The notes under the pieces: model-generated
Database searches by the model: none
Told to the model about the DNA's origin: nothing
What the model saw: only the letters and a program-made list of their open reading frames with translations
Shown: positions 8,784-21,326 of the stretch, piece by piece
How positions within the stretch are numbered: the stretch's first letter is position 1
Layout of the letters: every line of letters starts with the position of its first letter
NCBI GenBank assembly: GCA_018398805.1
Contig: JAGFBZ010000342.1
Location: 1,262,001 to 1,326,000, forward strand
Reading direction: 5' to 3'
Length of the DNA stretch: 64,000 nt
DNA from: Hirundichthys speculiger
Lineage: Eukaryota > Chordata > Actinopteri > Beloniformes > Exocoetidae
Made by a program: the position numbers and the translations under genes

Positions 8784-11055
8784 CCGACTCAAAATAGCTC
8801 CTGGCTAAAGTTTTATCAAAGCTTTACACCGTTACTTCACCCTGGACTGGTGAGTTGGTTTACAAGTCAACACATAAATCTCTGGGATCCAATAAAATTT
8901 CCATACTTTCTCTCACCGCGGCTGAAAGACGCTGCGGAGCAGCCGCGACGCCGGTCCGCCCACTCAGGTTCCCGACCGTGGAAGAGTCCAAGTTGGCTCA
9001 AATCTCATCTGAGTTTGTATAATCTGCTTTCAGTCTTTGTCATTTTCTCTTCCTCTCCCCACTTTAGACGCTAACCTCATTTCATCTTTGTCTTGAAGTG
9101 CAGAAGCGGTTGCGTAACTGGGCTATAAGAGCAGCGGCGGCGGCCCTCTGAGCATCAAAATGTCAAATGGGAAAGTGGGTGAACGTTGGAGGAAAACTAG
9201 AAAGGTGAGAACCAACTTACTTCTGCACGTCAGAAAACACCGTTTAGAGCTGAACAAAACTATGCTCCAAATCTGTGAGTATTCGAGGAAAACATGATCC
9301 TCAAGTTACATGAAGGTGATGAATTCCAGTGAGTTGGTGAGAAGCTACATGGCGGGTCAGATGAGTCCAGCTTTATTTGGGGCGTCGCAGACGTCAAAAC
9401 GGGTCAAGACTAAATTAAATTATTGGCGAGCAGAAACAATCGACTTACGCTCAGAGCTGTAACGGAGCAAGTTAATCTCTTCTTAGACGGGAACGCACGG
9501 CTCTGGTGAAGTCGTCGGTGTGTGTGAAATTAAGATATTAAATATTCCATTCACAGCGGCGCATTACAGCTGCATTGATTTTGCTGTGTCTCTTTACGTC
9601 TCCTGCCAGCGATGGAGCTGAGCGGCCGAAACGGCAAGCATGCCGGAGGAAGTGGGAGACTGTCGATGTGGCTTTGATGAACTGTGGCAGCGGCGCATCC
9701 GTTAATATCACCCATCTCTGCAATCTCTCAAAAATGAAAAGAACAGGTGAAAAATGGCGTGCAGGTCGACATCTGCGGTAATGGGTTTCAACTTCGCACT
9801 CATTCCTCTGCAGTGATTCGGTTCTCTTCTGGTCAAGGCGAAGGACTCTGGAACTCGATCCGGAGCCTCAGTTTCAAAGTTTCACGCAGAAATTTGAGTC
9901 CCTCTTTCCTTTAAAGTAAATAGGTTTGCTCACAATCGAGGGAGGAAAAAAGGAGCGGCAGAGAGGAAGCTGCTTTGAGTGGAGCCCAGATGGCTCCCAG
10001 CGGAGGCCTCCGCCGAGCCAAGATGGCTCCCGCCGGAGCACAAATGGGCTCTGGTAATCTCATAAATGCTGGGATTGTGTCAACACAATCGGGAAAAAGA
10101 GAAAAGGTGAAATGCACGTGCGCGTGGAAAACGGATACACATGTTCCGAGCTTTTCACGAGAACAAAATACAACCGCTTGCCGCTGAAAATCTGGCCCAA
10201 GGGCGAGTTTTAAAACTACTGCGGGTTTAATTCACTTAGCTGCTTGAAAGCGAACGAATGATGAACTACGAGGTGACGCATCTGCTCAGGGAAACGCCGC
10301 GCTCAAAGAAAATGGAGCATAAAAATAAATAAATAAATAAGCTTTTATCACCTCATCCACGCAAAACAGACTCTCCGTACGTGGAAAAACGAAGCAGAAA
10401 TAAGGTTAGAGAACACCGTGTGCCCATTTATGGTTGGAAGCCATTAAAGATCCCATGAGGTTCGACCTGGCACCAGTAGAAGCTTGATTCAAGTATTGAT
10501 TGGCGCATACATTATGTTGTAAGCATCGTCTCATCAGGAAAAGAGAGCAGGCTGTATACATAATGCAAGGCTCATAGCAGATTAATCCGTCAGTCAGAGC
10601 TCACGGTCGTCTCTGCCAGCAGCTCTGCCGTGATTTATATCTGAGTTTTAGTGCACGTTCCAATTACTGAGATCATAATCATCACCGCAGAGATTTAGGT
10701 TTGCAGGAAAGAGAAGAAAAAAAAAAAATCACCAGTTTGGGTCGTAAAAATTTAAAGGCCATGTTGTGGACGGGAGCAGATGTAGTGGTGAGAAAATCTA
10801 CATGCACTCGTTTGTCAAAGTGGGTTTCTGAGACGCGCAGATGCGAGCGGGAAAGACAAACCAGCAGGTGCGAATGTTTTTGGGAAAGTCTTCATTTATT
10901 CTCGTTAAGCAACAGGAAGCAGCTGCTTTTATGGCTCCCGTTCCCTCTCAGCTCCGCGGGGGCCCCCCGATTGCAGCGCAAAGCGCGAGAAATGAGATCA
11001 GCTTTATACCTTAATTCATATTCACTTAAACAAAAAAAAAAAAAAAAATTGGTGA
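8784..11055. other. Intron sequence, no gene seen
   Basis: Intronic sequence with simple runs only: (AAAT)n near 10320-10342 and an A-run at about 11030-11048. Several 60-120-codon frames exist, but none resembles a known protein or is flanked by convincing splice sites. Confidence 0.5.
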
Positions 11056-11063
11056 CTCTTAAC

Positions 11064-12233
11064 TAGGGATGGAAGGGTTACCAGTATTACGGTAAAGCGC
11101 GGTAAAATTTTATGCGATAACGATTACCGTTTATGTTTGACTTCATCTCATTATCGCAGTCGATTACCGGGATATGTAATATCAGCCTCATTCAAGTCTG
11201 CGAGCGACTCGCGACTGTGTTTCGCGTGAATATGTAGCTTGTAACATCGGCATCGTAACGTTAGCATGGCGGAAAGTGGTGATAGCACGCAGGACATTTA
11301 CCAACCCACTAAAAGTCAAAATCCGAGGTCTAGGCATATTTTTTTATTCATTTTATTTTTAAGAATGCAGAGGGACAACTGGTGGAGGACAATTATCCTG
11401 TCTCCAGAGCACTTGTTTATTTTATTGTAATTTGTACAAGCAACTTGAAGGAGCTAAGGCTAATGCTTCAAGCTACTGAGATGTTTGACCAAGAGTAACC
11501 TGGCTGATGCGCTTTGCTAACTCACATTTCGTAAACATTACCGTGATGATCGAAAAATGACCGGAACGATGTTCTTCTGATGCAGTTAAAATATTAATTT
11601 ATTCCATTAACTGATCCGACAACCATAACGCCGGCAGTAAGCGCCACAGCGGTCAAAAACCTTTTGCCCTTCCAGGTCAAACAGCTAACCAATAACAGGC
11701 AGCTACCTTTATACCTGACCCTCAGGTAACAATACAGCGACACCCACAGACACACAGAGTGAACTACAATTCAGAACAACATATTTGGCTCCTAAACAAC
11801 TGTTTCTTTATTTGCACATTTATATGTATGTAAGGTTCATCTTAAAGTCAAAAGATTATTTCATTTGAACTTCACTATATTTTTTGTTCCTGATAATTGT
11901 TTGCATATTTTGACCTACTATGGTTGTTAAAGTGTGTATTTAAATTTGCAACAGACAAATTAGCTTTGTTCCTGTTATTTATTTTGTTCATTTAAAATAA
12001 AACCTCTTTCTGTGCCAGATATTTGCCCTTTTAATGTGAAAGTTTGATTTGATAAAATTTTGGCTTCTGATGTTTTAGTCTGACAAGAAAATCACAAGAT
12101 TTTGTGAAATTATTTAAATGTATGTGTTTTTGGACATTTGTACAGCAATGAAGAATACCGCGATAATATCGCAAACCTGATAATTTGGTCACTATTATCG
12201 CGATATCAGATTTTCTATATCGTTACATTCCTA
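11064..12233. mobile_element. hAT family D element, copy 1
   Basis: A 1170-bp element starting TAGGGATGGAAGGG and ending ATATCGTTACATTCCTA, between CTCTTAAC (11056-11063) and CTCTAAAC (12234-12241), 7 of 8 identical. Near 11265-11420 it holds a decayed BED-finger start: MAESGDSTQDIYQPTK, then in another frame KNAEGQLVEDNYPV. Copy 2 lies at 18376-19519. Confidence 0.85.
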
Positions 12234-12241
12234 CTCTAAAC

Positions 12242-12924
12242 ACTTGAGTGCTGACGGGTCGGCGTCACCGCTCTCCGAGACAAGTCATGCATGAAACTCC
12301 ATCTTGTGAGTCTGAATTCAACCAAAGTCCATCAACTCAGTAACGCACAGTGGACCCTCCTCCTCCTCCGACGCAGATCACCCGGCGCATCTGGAAACCC
12401 GGAAAGACGTATGGGAAGGAGCTCTGCAGCGATTTCAAGCGTGGCGTTATTGCATGAAGAGGTGGTGGAGATAATCGGAGATGAGCAGCTCTGTCAAAGA
12501 GCAACAGATAAGCGGGGAGCAAGCTAACACAATTACTACAAGGTGATAAATACACAGTGTGAAAGAGTTGCTTGGAGCCATGACAGCTATGTGAAAAGGG
12601 AACTTCCTCGGCGCCGCAGTGATACTCCACTGTTTGCGCGTCTCCAAGTGAGAATTCAGGATGAGTAATGTTTGAGATTGTGTCTGTTTCAGTAGGTACG
12701 CAATTGTTCGGAAAGCCGAGAGCAGGAGTGACATCACTTCAGGGCTCAAGCTGTTTGGCAAAGTGGAGCTGGCAGTTATTTGGGGAAATGAACAGAAGCC
12801 ACAGTAGGAGGATGTTTGCCCATGGCGGCCCCTTAAATCATCCCTCCGTCTATTATCAATAGTTCCTTGCCGTTGCTGGGCTTCAGAATATTCCAGTGAC
12901 CGGACAGCAGACGTGTTTCAGTTC
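12242..12924. other. Intron sequence, no gene seen
   Basis: No recognised gene, RNA or bounded repeat between two hAT elements. Confidence 0.5.
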
Positions 12925-12932
12925 CTCTAGAT

Positions 12933-13597
12933 CAGGGGTGTCAGACTCATTTTCACTGAGGGCCACACCAGCATCATGGTCGAAGGGCCAGATTGACATC
13001 ATTGAATGTAACTAAATGCAATGTAAATCAAAATAAAATTAAACTACACCTTAATATAAATGTTAAATCATGGTGTCTGTATTTATTACGTATTCAAGTT
13101 TCAAATATTTAAGTCATAATTATATGAAACTCAGGGTTTGTGGTTGTAAGATTTTGGGTTTTAGAAGCAGAAGCGATTCTTCGTTTTTCTTGCAGGCTAA
13201 ATTTAGCATACTTAGCTCCATGTTTGCTGTCAAAATGCCGACGTAGATTAAACTCTTTCACGACTGACACACATTACACAAACGTTACACTTTTGTGCAT
13301 CAATTTTTCTTTTCTTGGACATGTTGGGATTGGTTAGTAAAAGTTTTTTCTTAAGTCCATCAGGTCTAAAAAAAATCGTCTTGCTCATAAGCTGCCGTTA
13401 TCATTGTGGGTAACGACGAAATGCATGATGGGAGATGTAGTTTTTTGTCAATATGCACTTTAAAGCGGTGTAAGCTTATTTTAAGTTTTAAAGTATTGGT
13501 TTAAAATTTAAACCAATAATGCCCAAGCTCTCGAGGGCCCCATAAAATGACGTGACAGGCCACATTTGGCCCGCGGGCCTTGTGTTTGACACATGTG
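12933..13597. mobile_element. hAT-like MITE (CAGGGGTGTCAGACTCA type)
   Basis: The left end CAGGGGTGTCAGACTCA and right end TGTGTTTGACACATGTG are imperfect inverted repeats of a widespread fish hAT type. The flanks CTCTAGAT (12925-12932) and CTCTAAAG (13598-13605) match at 6 of 8. Typical subterminal words GAGGGCCACA and GGCCCGCGGGCC are present. No coding region was recognised. Confidence 0.8.
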
Positions 13598-13605
13598 CTC
13601 TAAAG

Positions 13606-13785
13606 GATTGAGCTCATCCCAGGAGGGATCCAGAGATCCAGACTCCCTTTTTTAAAACAATAAAAGTAAACGTGAGGGGAGGGGGCGAGAGAGAGAGAAG
13701 AAACTGATGAATTAAACCACTATTGATTTCTTAATGGGACAGATCAAGCAGGGATGTAAATAGCGTGTTAATGGGGCCTGTAATT

Positions 13786-13816
<31 letters not shown>

Positions 13817-15596
13817 TGACAAGGAGAGATGGGAGCCAGTGTTAAAGGGAGGAGAGTGACCAGACTGATAAACTCTGTGGTACATAAGAAAAATAAAAGG
13901 AAAACTGAATGGTATAAATGGTGATGGGGTCATCAAATTGCCAAACTTAATGATCAACATTATAATGATTAAAAAAAAAAGAAAAAAGAGAAAGGAATAG
14001 ATGTAAACATCTAGTGGAAAGAAAAAAACGTTGGTGACGACTCCACAAACAAAATACGCCTCATACAGATGAAACCACTTTTCTTTTTTCCCCCATTTTA
14101 AATTGATTTCTTTTTAATCGCTTTGGCCAGACAGGCTTATGAAAATTTTAATATGAGCAAAAGCAGAACAGATGAGTTTCTGAGACACAGACTGAATGAG
14201 GAGGTCAGGAGCCCGGGTTGCGTTCGATTTGCAGACAGCAGCTGAAACTTTACCAACAAATTAGGAAAGATGTGGACTGAATTTCAGGGTTGGATCTACA
14301 TCGACTCAAAGTTACACGTTCAGAAAACTAAACACCAAATGCAAAATTATTATCTATACCCACTTATTTAGCAGAGATCTGAAAAAATACTGTAGTCTGA
14401 CACATTTTTTTATCCCCTCTAACCAATTTGAGGCGAAGCCGGCGCAGGAGCAATAAAGCACTTACTGGACAGGAGCGGGTTTGGGGGGGTCGGCCCGTGT
14501 GCAGACTCTCCCGGGCTGATCAATGTGGCTCGGGGGGTCCCATGCATCACTGTCAGTGGCGGGCTGCTGTCTGCCGGGGGCGGGGCCGAGCAAAGTCACG
14601 CGGCTCCTCAAATGGCGAGGGGCCCATTAACGGTCGGCGTGATTCTCACCATTAAACCTGCCTCACGCTCATCGAGTTTCTTTTCTCTCATCGATAGATA
14701 ATTTATGTCTGCCCTGCTGGACTATTTTGCGTTCTCAGACTCACGACTGTGGCAGTTTGGGAACGTCCGGCTGTGATCTACCCAAAGAGAGAGAGAAAGT
14801 TTTAAAGACATTTTTTCCCCCCTCCTCCACTTCGGTTAAGTGTCTGCAGCGACGCCGCTGGCAGCTGTGGGGAAAAGTGGGTGAAATAAACGTAGAGAGA
14901 AAAGTTTTTTCCGGAAGGGACTGAAAATCGTCTGCAGAGGATGAGTGAGAGGAGACGAGGAGGAAGAGAAAGCAGACATCCTGGGTGGGTCAATAAGAGC
15001 CGGATCTGGTGCTGGCCTGAGATTGACCCGCGGTAGACGACTGAATTGAAGCAATAAATTATGAAAGATTTCCTGCTGGGTGGGGGGGTGGAGGGGGGGT
15101 CAGCAAGCTGCGCTGTGCATTTTAAGCAGGGCATTGTCAAAATAAATTTGTCCCTTTGCTCGTGGCACGACTTTACAAACAGAAAAAGTTTGTATCCGTT
15201 TGTTTTCACGAGCTGTCATATGTGTTCAACGTGTGCGTGAACATTAAAATCTGTGGCGGCGGGGAATTCAACCGGCATCCTTTAAGACGAGCTACAACTG
15301 TAAACCCATTAAAAGAGCACGAATGGGACGTGGCCGGTTCCTGCAGGCTTTCGTGATGCTCGCTGACATTTGTAATCCTGAGTATTTGTCACTCTCCCCC
15401 CCTCAAAGTCGCTGTAGTACATGTGCAGCAATTAGACACCACGGGGCCGATGGTGCTGCAGCATTTGACAAGTCTGGACGTGGCGGAAAGGTCAGCGACA
15501 CCGAGTAATGCGATACCTCCGGCGATGTAATGACGGCGGATTGGTCGCTGCGTTCTGGACCGATTTCTCTTCGGTTCGTCTTTTTTCTGGCCTACG
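13606..15596. other. Intron sequence, low-complexity runs only
   Basis: An A-run followed by (AT)n at about 13787-13816 and a G-rich run near 15080-15100. No recognised gene. Confidence 0.5.
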
Positions 15597-15604
15597 GTGA
15601 TGGA

Positions 15605-16616
15605 CGGGGGTGAGTATTGGCAAAGACCTCTCGATACGAAAAATATCATGATACTTAGGTCAGGATAAAATATAATTGTGGTATCACGATATTACAATAT
15701 ATTGCGATATTCTACCAAGTTAATATCAAAATTAAAAGTAGAGATAAAAGTCAAAACTAATTTTCTTCAAAACAACCTATTTATTGTTTATTATTAGTGT
15801 TATTGAAAAAAATCTGAAAAAAAAATCAATATTAGGAGCTGAAAAATCGATATTATATTGGGCGGCCGAAAATCGCAATATACAGTGATCCCTTATTTTT
15901 CGCGGTTAATGGGGACTGGCGCCCCCCCCCGCGAGAATCAAAATCCGCTAACTGGAGCCGGAGCCCCCCGAGCCTAAATTATGTGTTTAAAATATGTTTA
16001 AAGACTGCAAAAAAGTAGCGAGACACTGAAGTGGAACAAGACAAAGGCTCAACTGTGGTCTTTCTGTTATCTTCACAGCCTCTGGTCTCTGAACCGTAGT
16101 AAACAAACCGCTGTTTCATCTAACCTCGTTTTCATTCTGCCGTCCCACGACACACACACTACATTACCCATAAGGCCACACCATTACTCATAAGACCACC
16201 TTCTTAAAGGGGCCAGGCTGGCTCACAACATTTCTTTGCTGCGAGAGAACGCGCACAACATCCTGTGATGTTTCCGCATTTTTTTCTTGATTTTTTTTAA
16301 TATTATATATTTCTGAAAAAAATCCGCGAATTACTAAAACCGTGGAACTTAAAGCGCGAATTGGCGAGGGATCAGTGTATCACGATATTGTGATATCACA
16401 ATATATTGCGATATTCTACCCAGTTAATATCAAATTAAAAGTGGATGAAGGATAAAAAAAATCAAGTTGCTGTATATGTTCAGAAAAAAATCGAAAAAAA
16501 ATCGATATTAGGAGCTGAAAAATCGATATTATATTGGGCAGCCGAAAATGATATATGCCATTTATATTGGCATTTATATTTATATATTGCTAAATCAATT
16601 TTTTTTCACACCCCTA
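15605..16616. mobile_element. hAT family B element, copy 2 (carries a TA-flanked MITE)
   Basis: Starts CGGGGGTGAGTATTGG (first two bases diverged from TA) and ends TTCACACCCCTA. It is flanked by a perfect GTGATGGA duplication (15597-15604, 16617-16624). A 495-bp element of another superfamily is inserted at 15883-16377. Confidence 0.9.
15883..16377. mobile_element. TA-flanked MITE (Tc1/mariner-Tigger-like), copy 1
   Basis: The terminal inverted repeats CAGTGATCCC... and ...GGCGAGGGATCAGTG are bounded by TA on both sides (15881-15882, 16378-16379). The same family recurs at 49707-50379 and 59627-60284, with shared internal blocks such as GGTCTCTGAACCGTAGTAAA. The superfamily call rests on the TA duplication and on terminus similarity to Tigger-type ends. 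Confidence 0.82.
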
Positions 16617-16624
16617 GTGATGGA

Positions 16625-18375
16625 TCAATAGTGTTGTCCGTCAGCTGACCCTCACTGACGTCGACGCCTCACCTGGATCCCTCCGCTCTGAGGATCTCCA
16701 GGCAAATTAACACCGTTTAAATGTGCGCCTGTGATTGAGGAGGCTTAATGGGAGAAATGTTACATGCTGCATATCAAAAAAAAAACTTTCAGAGGAGGCT
16801 TAATGAGAAGGAAAAAAATTAGCAAGAATCAGCAAACCTAATCATGCTAAACCTGTAGGTAAATTGGATTATGGATCCTTTTGTATCCAAATGAAAGAAA
16901 AGCGCAGGTCTCGCAGAGCACAAAGCCCAGCAGAGCAAGAGCGAGGCCTCAACAAGCGAGCGTTAAAATCAATAGCAGAAATAACTACAATCAATCCACT
17001 TTTAAGAGAAGGACGACATGCCAAGTGGATCGATCGATATCGAGCGGCATTTGTAATATTGCTAATATCATATAATTTCCTTTAACTGGGCCGTGTGATG
17101 GTGCAGGTGGCAAAACATGAACTGGACTGAATTTACTGAATGCCTATAAAAAAAAAAAAAAAATGATGTGAAAATGATCGTTTTTCAAACCGATCGCATT
17201 TCAGTCACTTGACTTCCGCGGATCTAAAATGGTATCAAGGCCGGCGGCTCTGGAAATAACAGAAAAGGTCATTGTGATTTGATTTTTTTCGGCATTTTTC
17301 CACTCGGTTCCTCGAGGTAAACTGTGTTCTGGGTTCGCGCGTTCAGCTTCCTTGAGGGCCTGAGGAGAGTTAAGTGTCCAAATCTTCAAATCGCTGCCTA
17401 AAGTGGAGAAAGCTTGCTAGGAACAGTCAAGCCACATTGAGCACATCCAGAGGTGGTCAAAAATGATGGCGGGGAAGGGCATTAAGCCGCGATGCTCCGC
17501 AAAATGACTGCCCCGCTTTCTAACGGATCCATTTACATCTTCGAGTGCAGAACCAATGAGATTGGTCGTTATTTTGCAATCAATGAGCGGTGCAGCAACA
17601 AAGACGGGGGGGAAATGGAAATAAGAGAGGCATGTTTTTACAACCAAATGTGAGAGCTGAATAAATGGGAGACTCTTCCCTGAAATGAGGAGGCCATTTA
17701 AAATACTAGCTGGTGATTTTGTTCGGTTCGGCCAGCGGAGCACACCTTCCAGTTCAAAGCGGTGGATAATCTGCAAGTAGGCAACTTACATAGAAATATT
17801 AATAACTATTCACAATGCGTTTGCTTTTAAATCATCTTTAAACCCTGATATCTCACATGCTAATGTTTCTCAGTGAATGCAGTCGAGTCCCAGTCGCAAC
17901 ATTCAGAAATCCTGTTGAACATTTTCAAACCGTCGGCTCTGAAAACCGCAGGTGCATCAGGACGGCGGGAACATCTTCCAGCTACTACAGAGCAACTTTT
18001 TCAAATGAGACAAAATGGCGAAGTTTTTACCGATGTAGTCTGATACTACACATCTCTCCTACGAAGCCGTGCCAGTGTGAGGAGTTCACCTTTTCCTCTG
18101 CATTAGTCGACAACAAGATGAGCTGCAGACTTACAACTCGTCATCGTTGCCAGCTCAGCAACTTTCCCCGGGATCTTTTCCTCTAAATAAATTAAACACC
18201 GTGGCTAAACTTTGATGCAGCAACAGCACAAGCAAGTTGATTTTCCTGCCTGCCCACCAGAGCAGCTGCAGCCTGGCTGTGAGCAACACCGGTGGACTGC
18301 GTTACTCTATACTTACGCTCTGTTACGTCATGAACAGGCAGCTGTGGCTTTACAGACCATCTTAAAAGAGCTGGA
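16625..18375. other. Intron sequence, no gene seen
   Basis: An A-run near 17150-17163 and otherwise unremarkable intron sequence. Open frames up to 119 codons on the minus strand (17417-17776) show no recognisable family. Confidence 0.5.
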
Positions 18376-19519
18376 CAAATTTTATGCGATAACGATTACC
18401 GTTTATGTTTGACTTCATCTCATTATCGCGGTCGATTACCAGGATATGTAATATCAGCCTCATTCAAGTCTGCCAGCGACTCGTGACTGTGTCTCGCGTG
18501 AATATGTAGCTTGTAACATCGGCATCGTAATGTAATTATGGCAGAAAGTGGTCATGGAGGAAAGGACATTTACCAACCCACTAAAATGACAAAATCCAAG
18601 GTCTGGGGATATTTAGTTTTTTTTTTTTTTTTTTTTAAGAATGCAGAGGGACAACTGGTGGAGGACAATTATCGTGTCTGCAGAGCACCTGTTTACATTT
18701 TATTGTAATTTGTACAAGCAACTTGAAGGAGCTAAGGCTAATGCCTCAAGCTACTGAGACGTTTGACCAAGAGTAACCTGGTCGATGCGCTTCGCTAGCT
18801 CATATTTCGTAAACATTACCGTTGCGTGTTGATCGATAAATGACCGAAACAATGTTCTTCTGATGCAGTTAAAATATTAATTTATTCCATTAACTGATCC
18901 GACAACCATAACGCCAGCAGTTAGCGCCACAGCGGTCAAAAACCTTTTGCCCTTCCGGGTCAAACACCTAACCAATAACAGGCAGCTACCTTTATACCTG
19001 ACCCTCAGGTAACAACACAGCGACACCCACAGACACACAGAGTGAACTACAATTCAGAACAACATATTTGGCTCCTAAACAACTGTTTCTTTATTTGCAC
19101 ATTCATACGTATTTAAGGTTCAGTTTAAAGTCTAAAGTTTATTTCATTTGAACTTGCACTATAATTTTTGTTCCTGATAATTGTTTGCATATTTTGACCT
19201 ACTATGGTTGTTAAAGTGTTTATTTAAATTTGCACCAGACAAATAAGCTTTGTTTCTGTTATTTATTTTGTTCATTTAAAATAAAACCTCTTTCTGTGCC
19301 AGTTGTTTGCTCTTTTAATGTGAAAGTTTCATTTTGATAAAATTTTGGCTTCTGATGTTTTAGTCTGACAAGAAAATCACAGGATGTGGTGAAATTATTT
19401 AAATGTATGTGTTTTTAGACATTTGTACAGCAATAAAGAATACCACGATAATATCGTAAACCTTGATAATTTGGTAACTATAATCGGGATACCACATTTT
19501 CCATATCGTTACATCTCCA
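18376..19519. mobile_element. hAT family D element, copy 2 (left end truncated)
   Basis: Homologous to 11064-12233 from ATTTTATGCGATAACG onward, but lacking the terminal 45-50 bp on the left. The right end reads ATATCGTTACATCTCCA. The BED-finger remnant is at about 18538-18690, with the VWGY block followed by a T-run and KNAEGQLVEDNYRVC. Because the left end is missing, no target duplication can be defined. Confidence 0.8.
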
Positions 19520-19529
19520 GTATGTACTA

Positions 19530-20401
19530 TGTACTAGTATATTGTATATAGCATTGTGACAGATATTTAAATACAGCTTGGCAATATGAGACATAATTTG
19601 GGCACAGTGACCTCGGGATGTCAAGGAAACACGAGACACGTAACGGAACAATCATGGCTGTACAATCACCATTTGTCCACCAGCCCCTCCTTCACCAGTC
19701 GACACGTCAAATCGCAGCACCAGTTTCTGTCACTCAAAAAGCCATTTCTGTCTTTGCGAACTCTGCCTGTGCTGACAAAGTGTGGGAATGAAAGTGGGGG
19801 GGGGGGGGGGGGGCGGAAAATAGCCGACTGAGGCATTTTTCAACATGGCTTTTTGTCAATTTCTGTGTGCTTGTCAGAGCCAGATGCAGCTGCCCGGTTG
19901 CTAGGCTGGCTGGCTGGAGAGTCGTCAGGCGGAGGTTGGAGTTTGAGTGTGAGACGAGTGGCAGAGACAATTTGCAGAAGAGCTACTCCATGTTGCTGGT
20001 AACGTAGTAGTAAGGAGGCGTCTCAACAGGCTGGAGGATGCCAGGGCGTGCCAGAAGGGCAATATTCCTATTTCTAAGAGGAACAACAGAGGGGGGGGAC
20101 CTAAACCAGTTTATGATGAAGGAAATGCCTCCATCATTCAACAGCATTCCAGAAAACCTCCAGAGAAATCACTGTATGATCATGCTTCACTTTTGGCAAT
20201 TTAACCCAGCTTTTCCTCACATTCAATTAAATGTAAAATCATCAGTGATAAATGAAAATGAGGATCCACAGTGGTGGTGAGCGAGTGTAAGAGGCGGGGA
20301 AGGAAGGACAGACTAAAACAAACCCCTCCCACTCAGGAACCGTACAGTCGGTCTGACGCTGGAGCAATCGTATTGTAATAGTGGACTCCTACGATATGCT
20401 G
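19530..20401. other. Intron sequence with a long G-run
   Basis: The G-run at 19796-19813 is followed by CGG. No recognised gene. Confidence 0.5.
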
Positions 20402-20409
20402 CTGTTTAG

Positions 20410-20794
20410 TAGGGGTGAGTATTACCAAGGACCTCACTATATGATATATATCATGATACTTGGGTCGCAATGCAATATTATCACGATATCACGCTGTATT
20501 GCGTTATTCTGCCCATCAAAATTAAAAGTAGAGATGAAAAATCAAGTTGCTGTATATGTTCATCAGATGATATTGATCATTCAGAGGACAAATTCAGCCA
20601 AAACCATTTGCTTCAAAACAACCAATTTATTGTTTATTATTAGTGTTTTTGCACATTTAAGTAACCATTACAACATACTGACAAAAAAAAAAAAAAAAAA
20701 AAAAAATCTATATTGGGAGCTGAAAAATCTATATTATATTGGGCGGCCGAAAATCGCGATATATTGCCAAATTGTTTTTTTTCCCACACCCCTA
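20410..20794. mobile_element. hAT family B element, copy 3
   Basis: A 385-bp element TAGGGGTGAGTATTAC...CCACACCCCTA between perfect CTGTTTAG duplications (20402-20409, 20795-20802). It contains an A-run at about 20683-20706. The intact target duplication suggests a relatively recent insertion. Confidence 0.93.
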
Positions 20795-20878
20795 CTGTTT
20801 AGATGGTTGGTTAAACTTCACCTCGACCATGTTTTGAGTCTGGACATGCACACATCATCTAACTAATCACCTAGAGAT

Positions 20879-21230
20879 TAGGAGTGAGTATTAGCAAGGA
20901 CCTCGCAATACGATATGTATCATGATACTTGGGTCACGATACAATATTATAAAGTTATCGCGATATCACAATATATTGTGATATTCTACCCAGTTAATAT
21001 CAAAATTAAAAGTAGAGATGAAAAAACAAGTTGCTGTATATGTTCATCAGATGATATTGATCATTCAGAGGACAAATTGAGTCAAAACTATTTGCTTCAA
21101 AACAACCTATTTATTATTAGTGTTTTTAAAAAAAAAAAAAAAATTTGATACTAGGAGCTGAAAAATCGATAACATATTGGGCGGCCAAAATCCCGATATA
21201 TTGCCGAAGCGATTTCTTTTCACACCCTTA
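20879..21230. mobile_element. hAT family B element, copy 4
   Basis: A 352-bp element TAGGAGTGAGTATTAGC...CACACCCTTA between perfect CTAGAGAT duplications (20871-20878, 21231-21238). It lies only 84 bp from copy 3, in the same orientation, with an independent target site. Confidence 0.93.
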
Positions 21231-21326
21231 CTAGAGATTCACCAAAGATGTGCAAGGAGTGACGTGCACGATATGCAGCGGATTAATCTGAATATATAAG
21301 GAAAGGAAAGTTCATTCGTATTGAAC

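Noticed and set aside
15883..16377. Possible host gene exon because the internal block recurs at 49.9 and 59.8 kb
   Set aside because: All three occurrences lie inside TA-flanked inverted-repeat elements, so the conservation is that of a transposon family.
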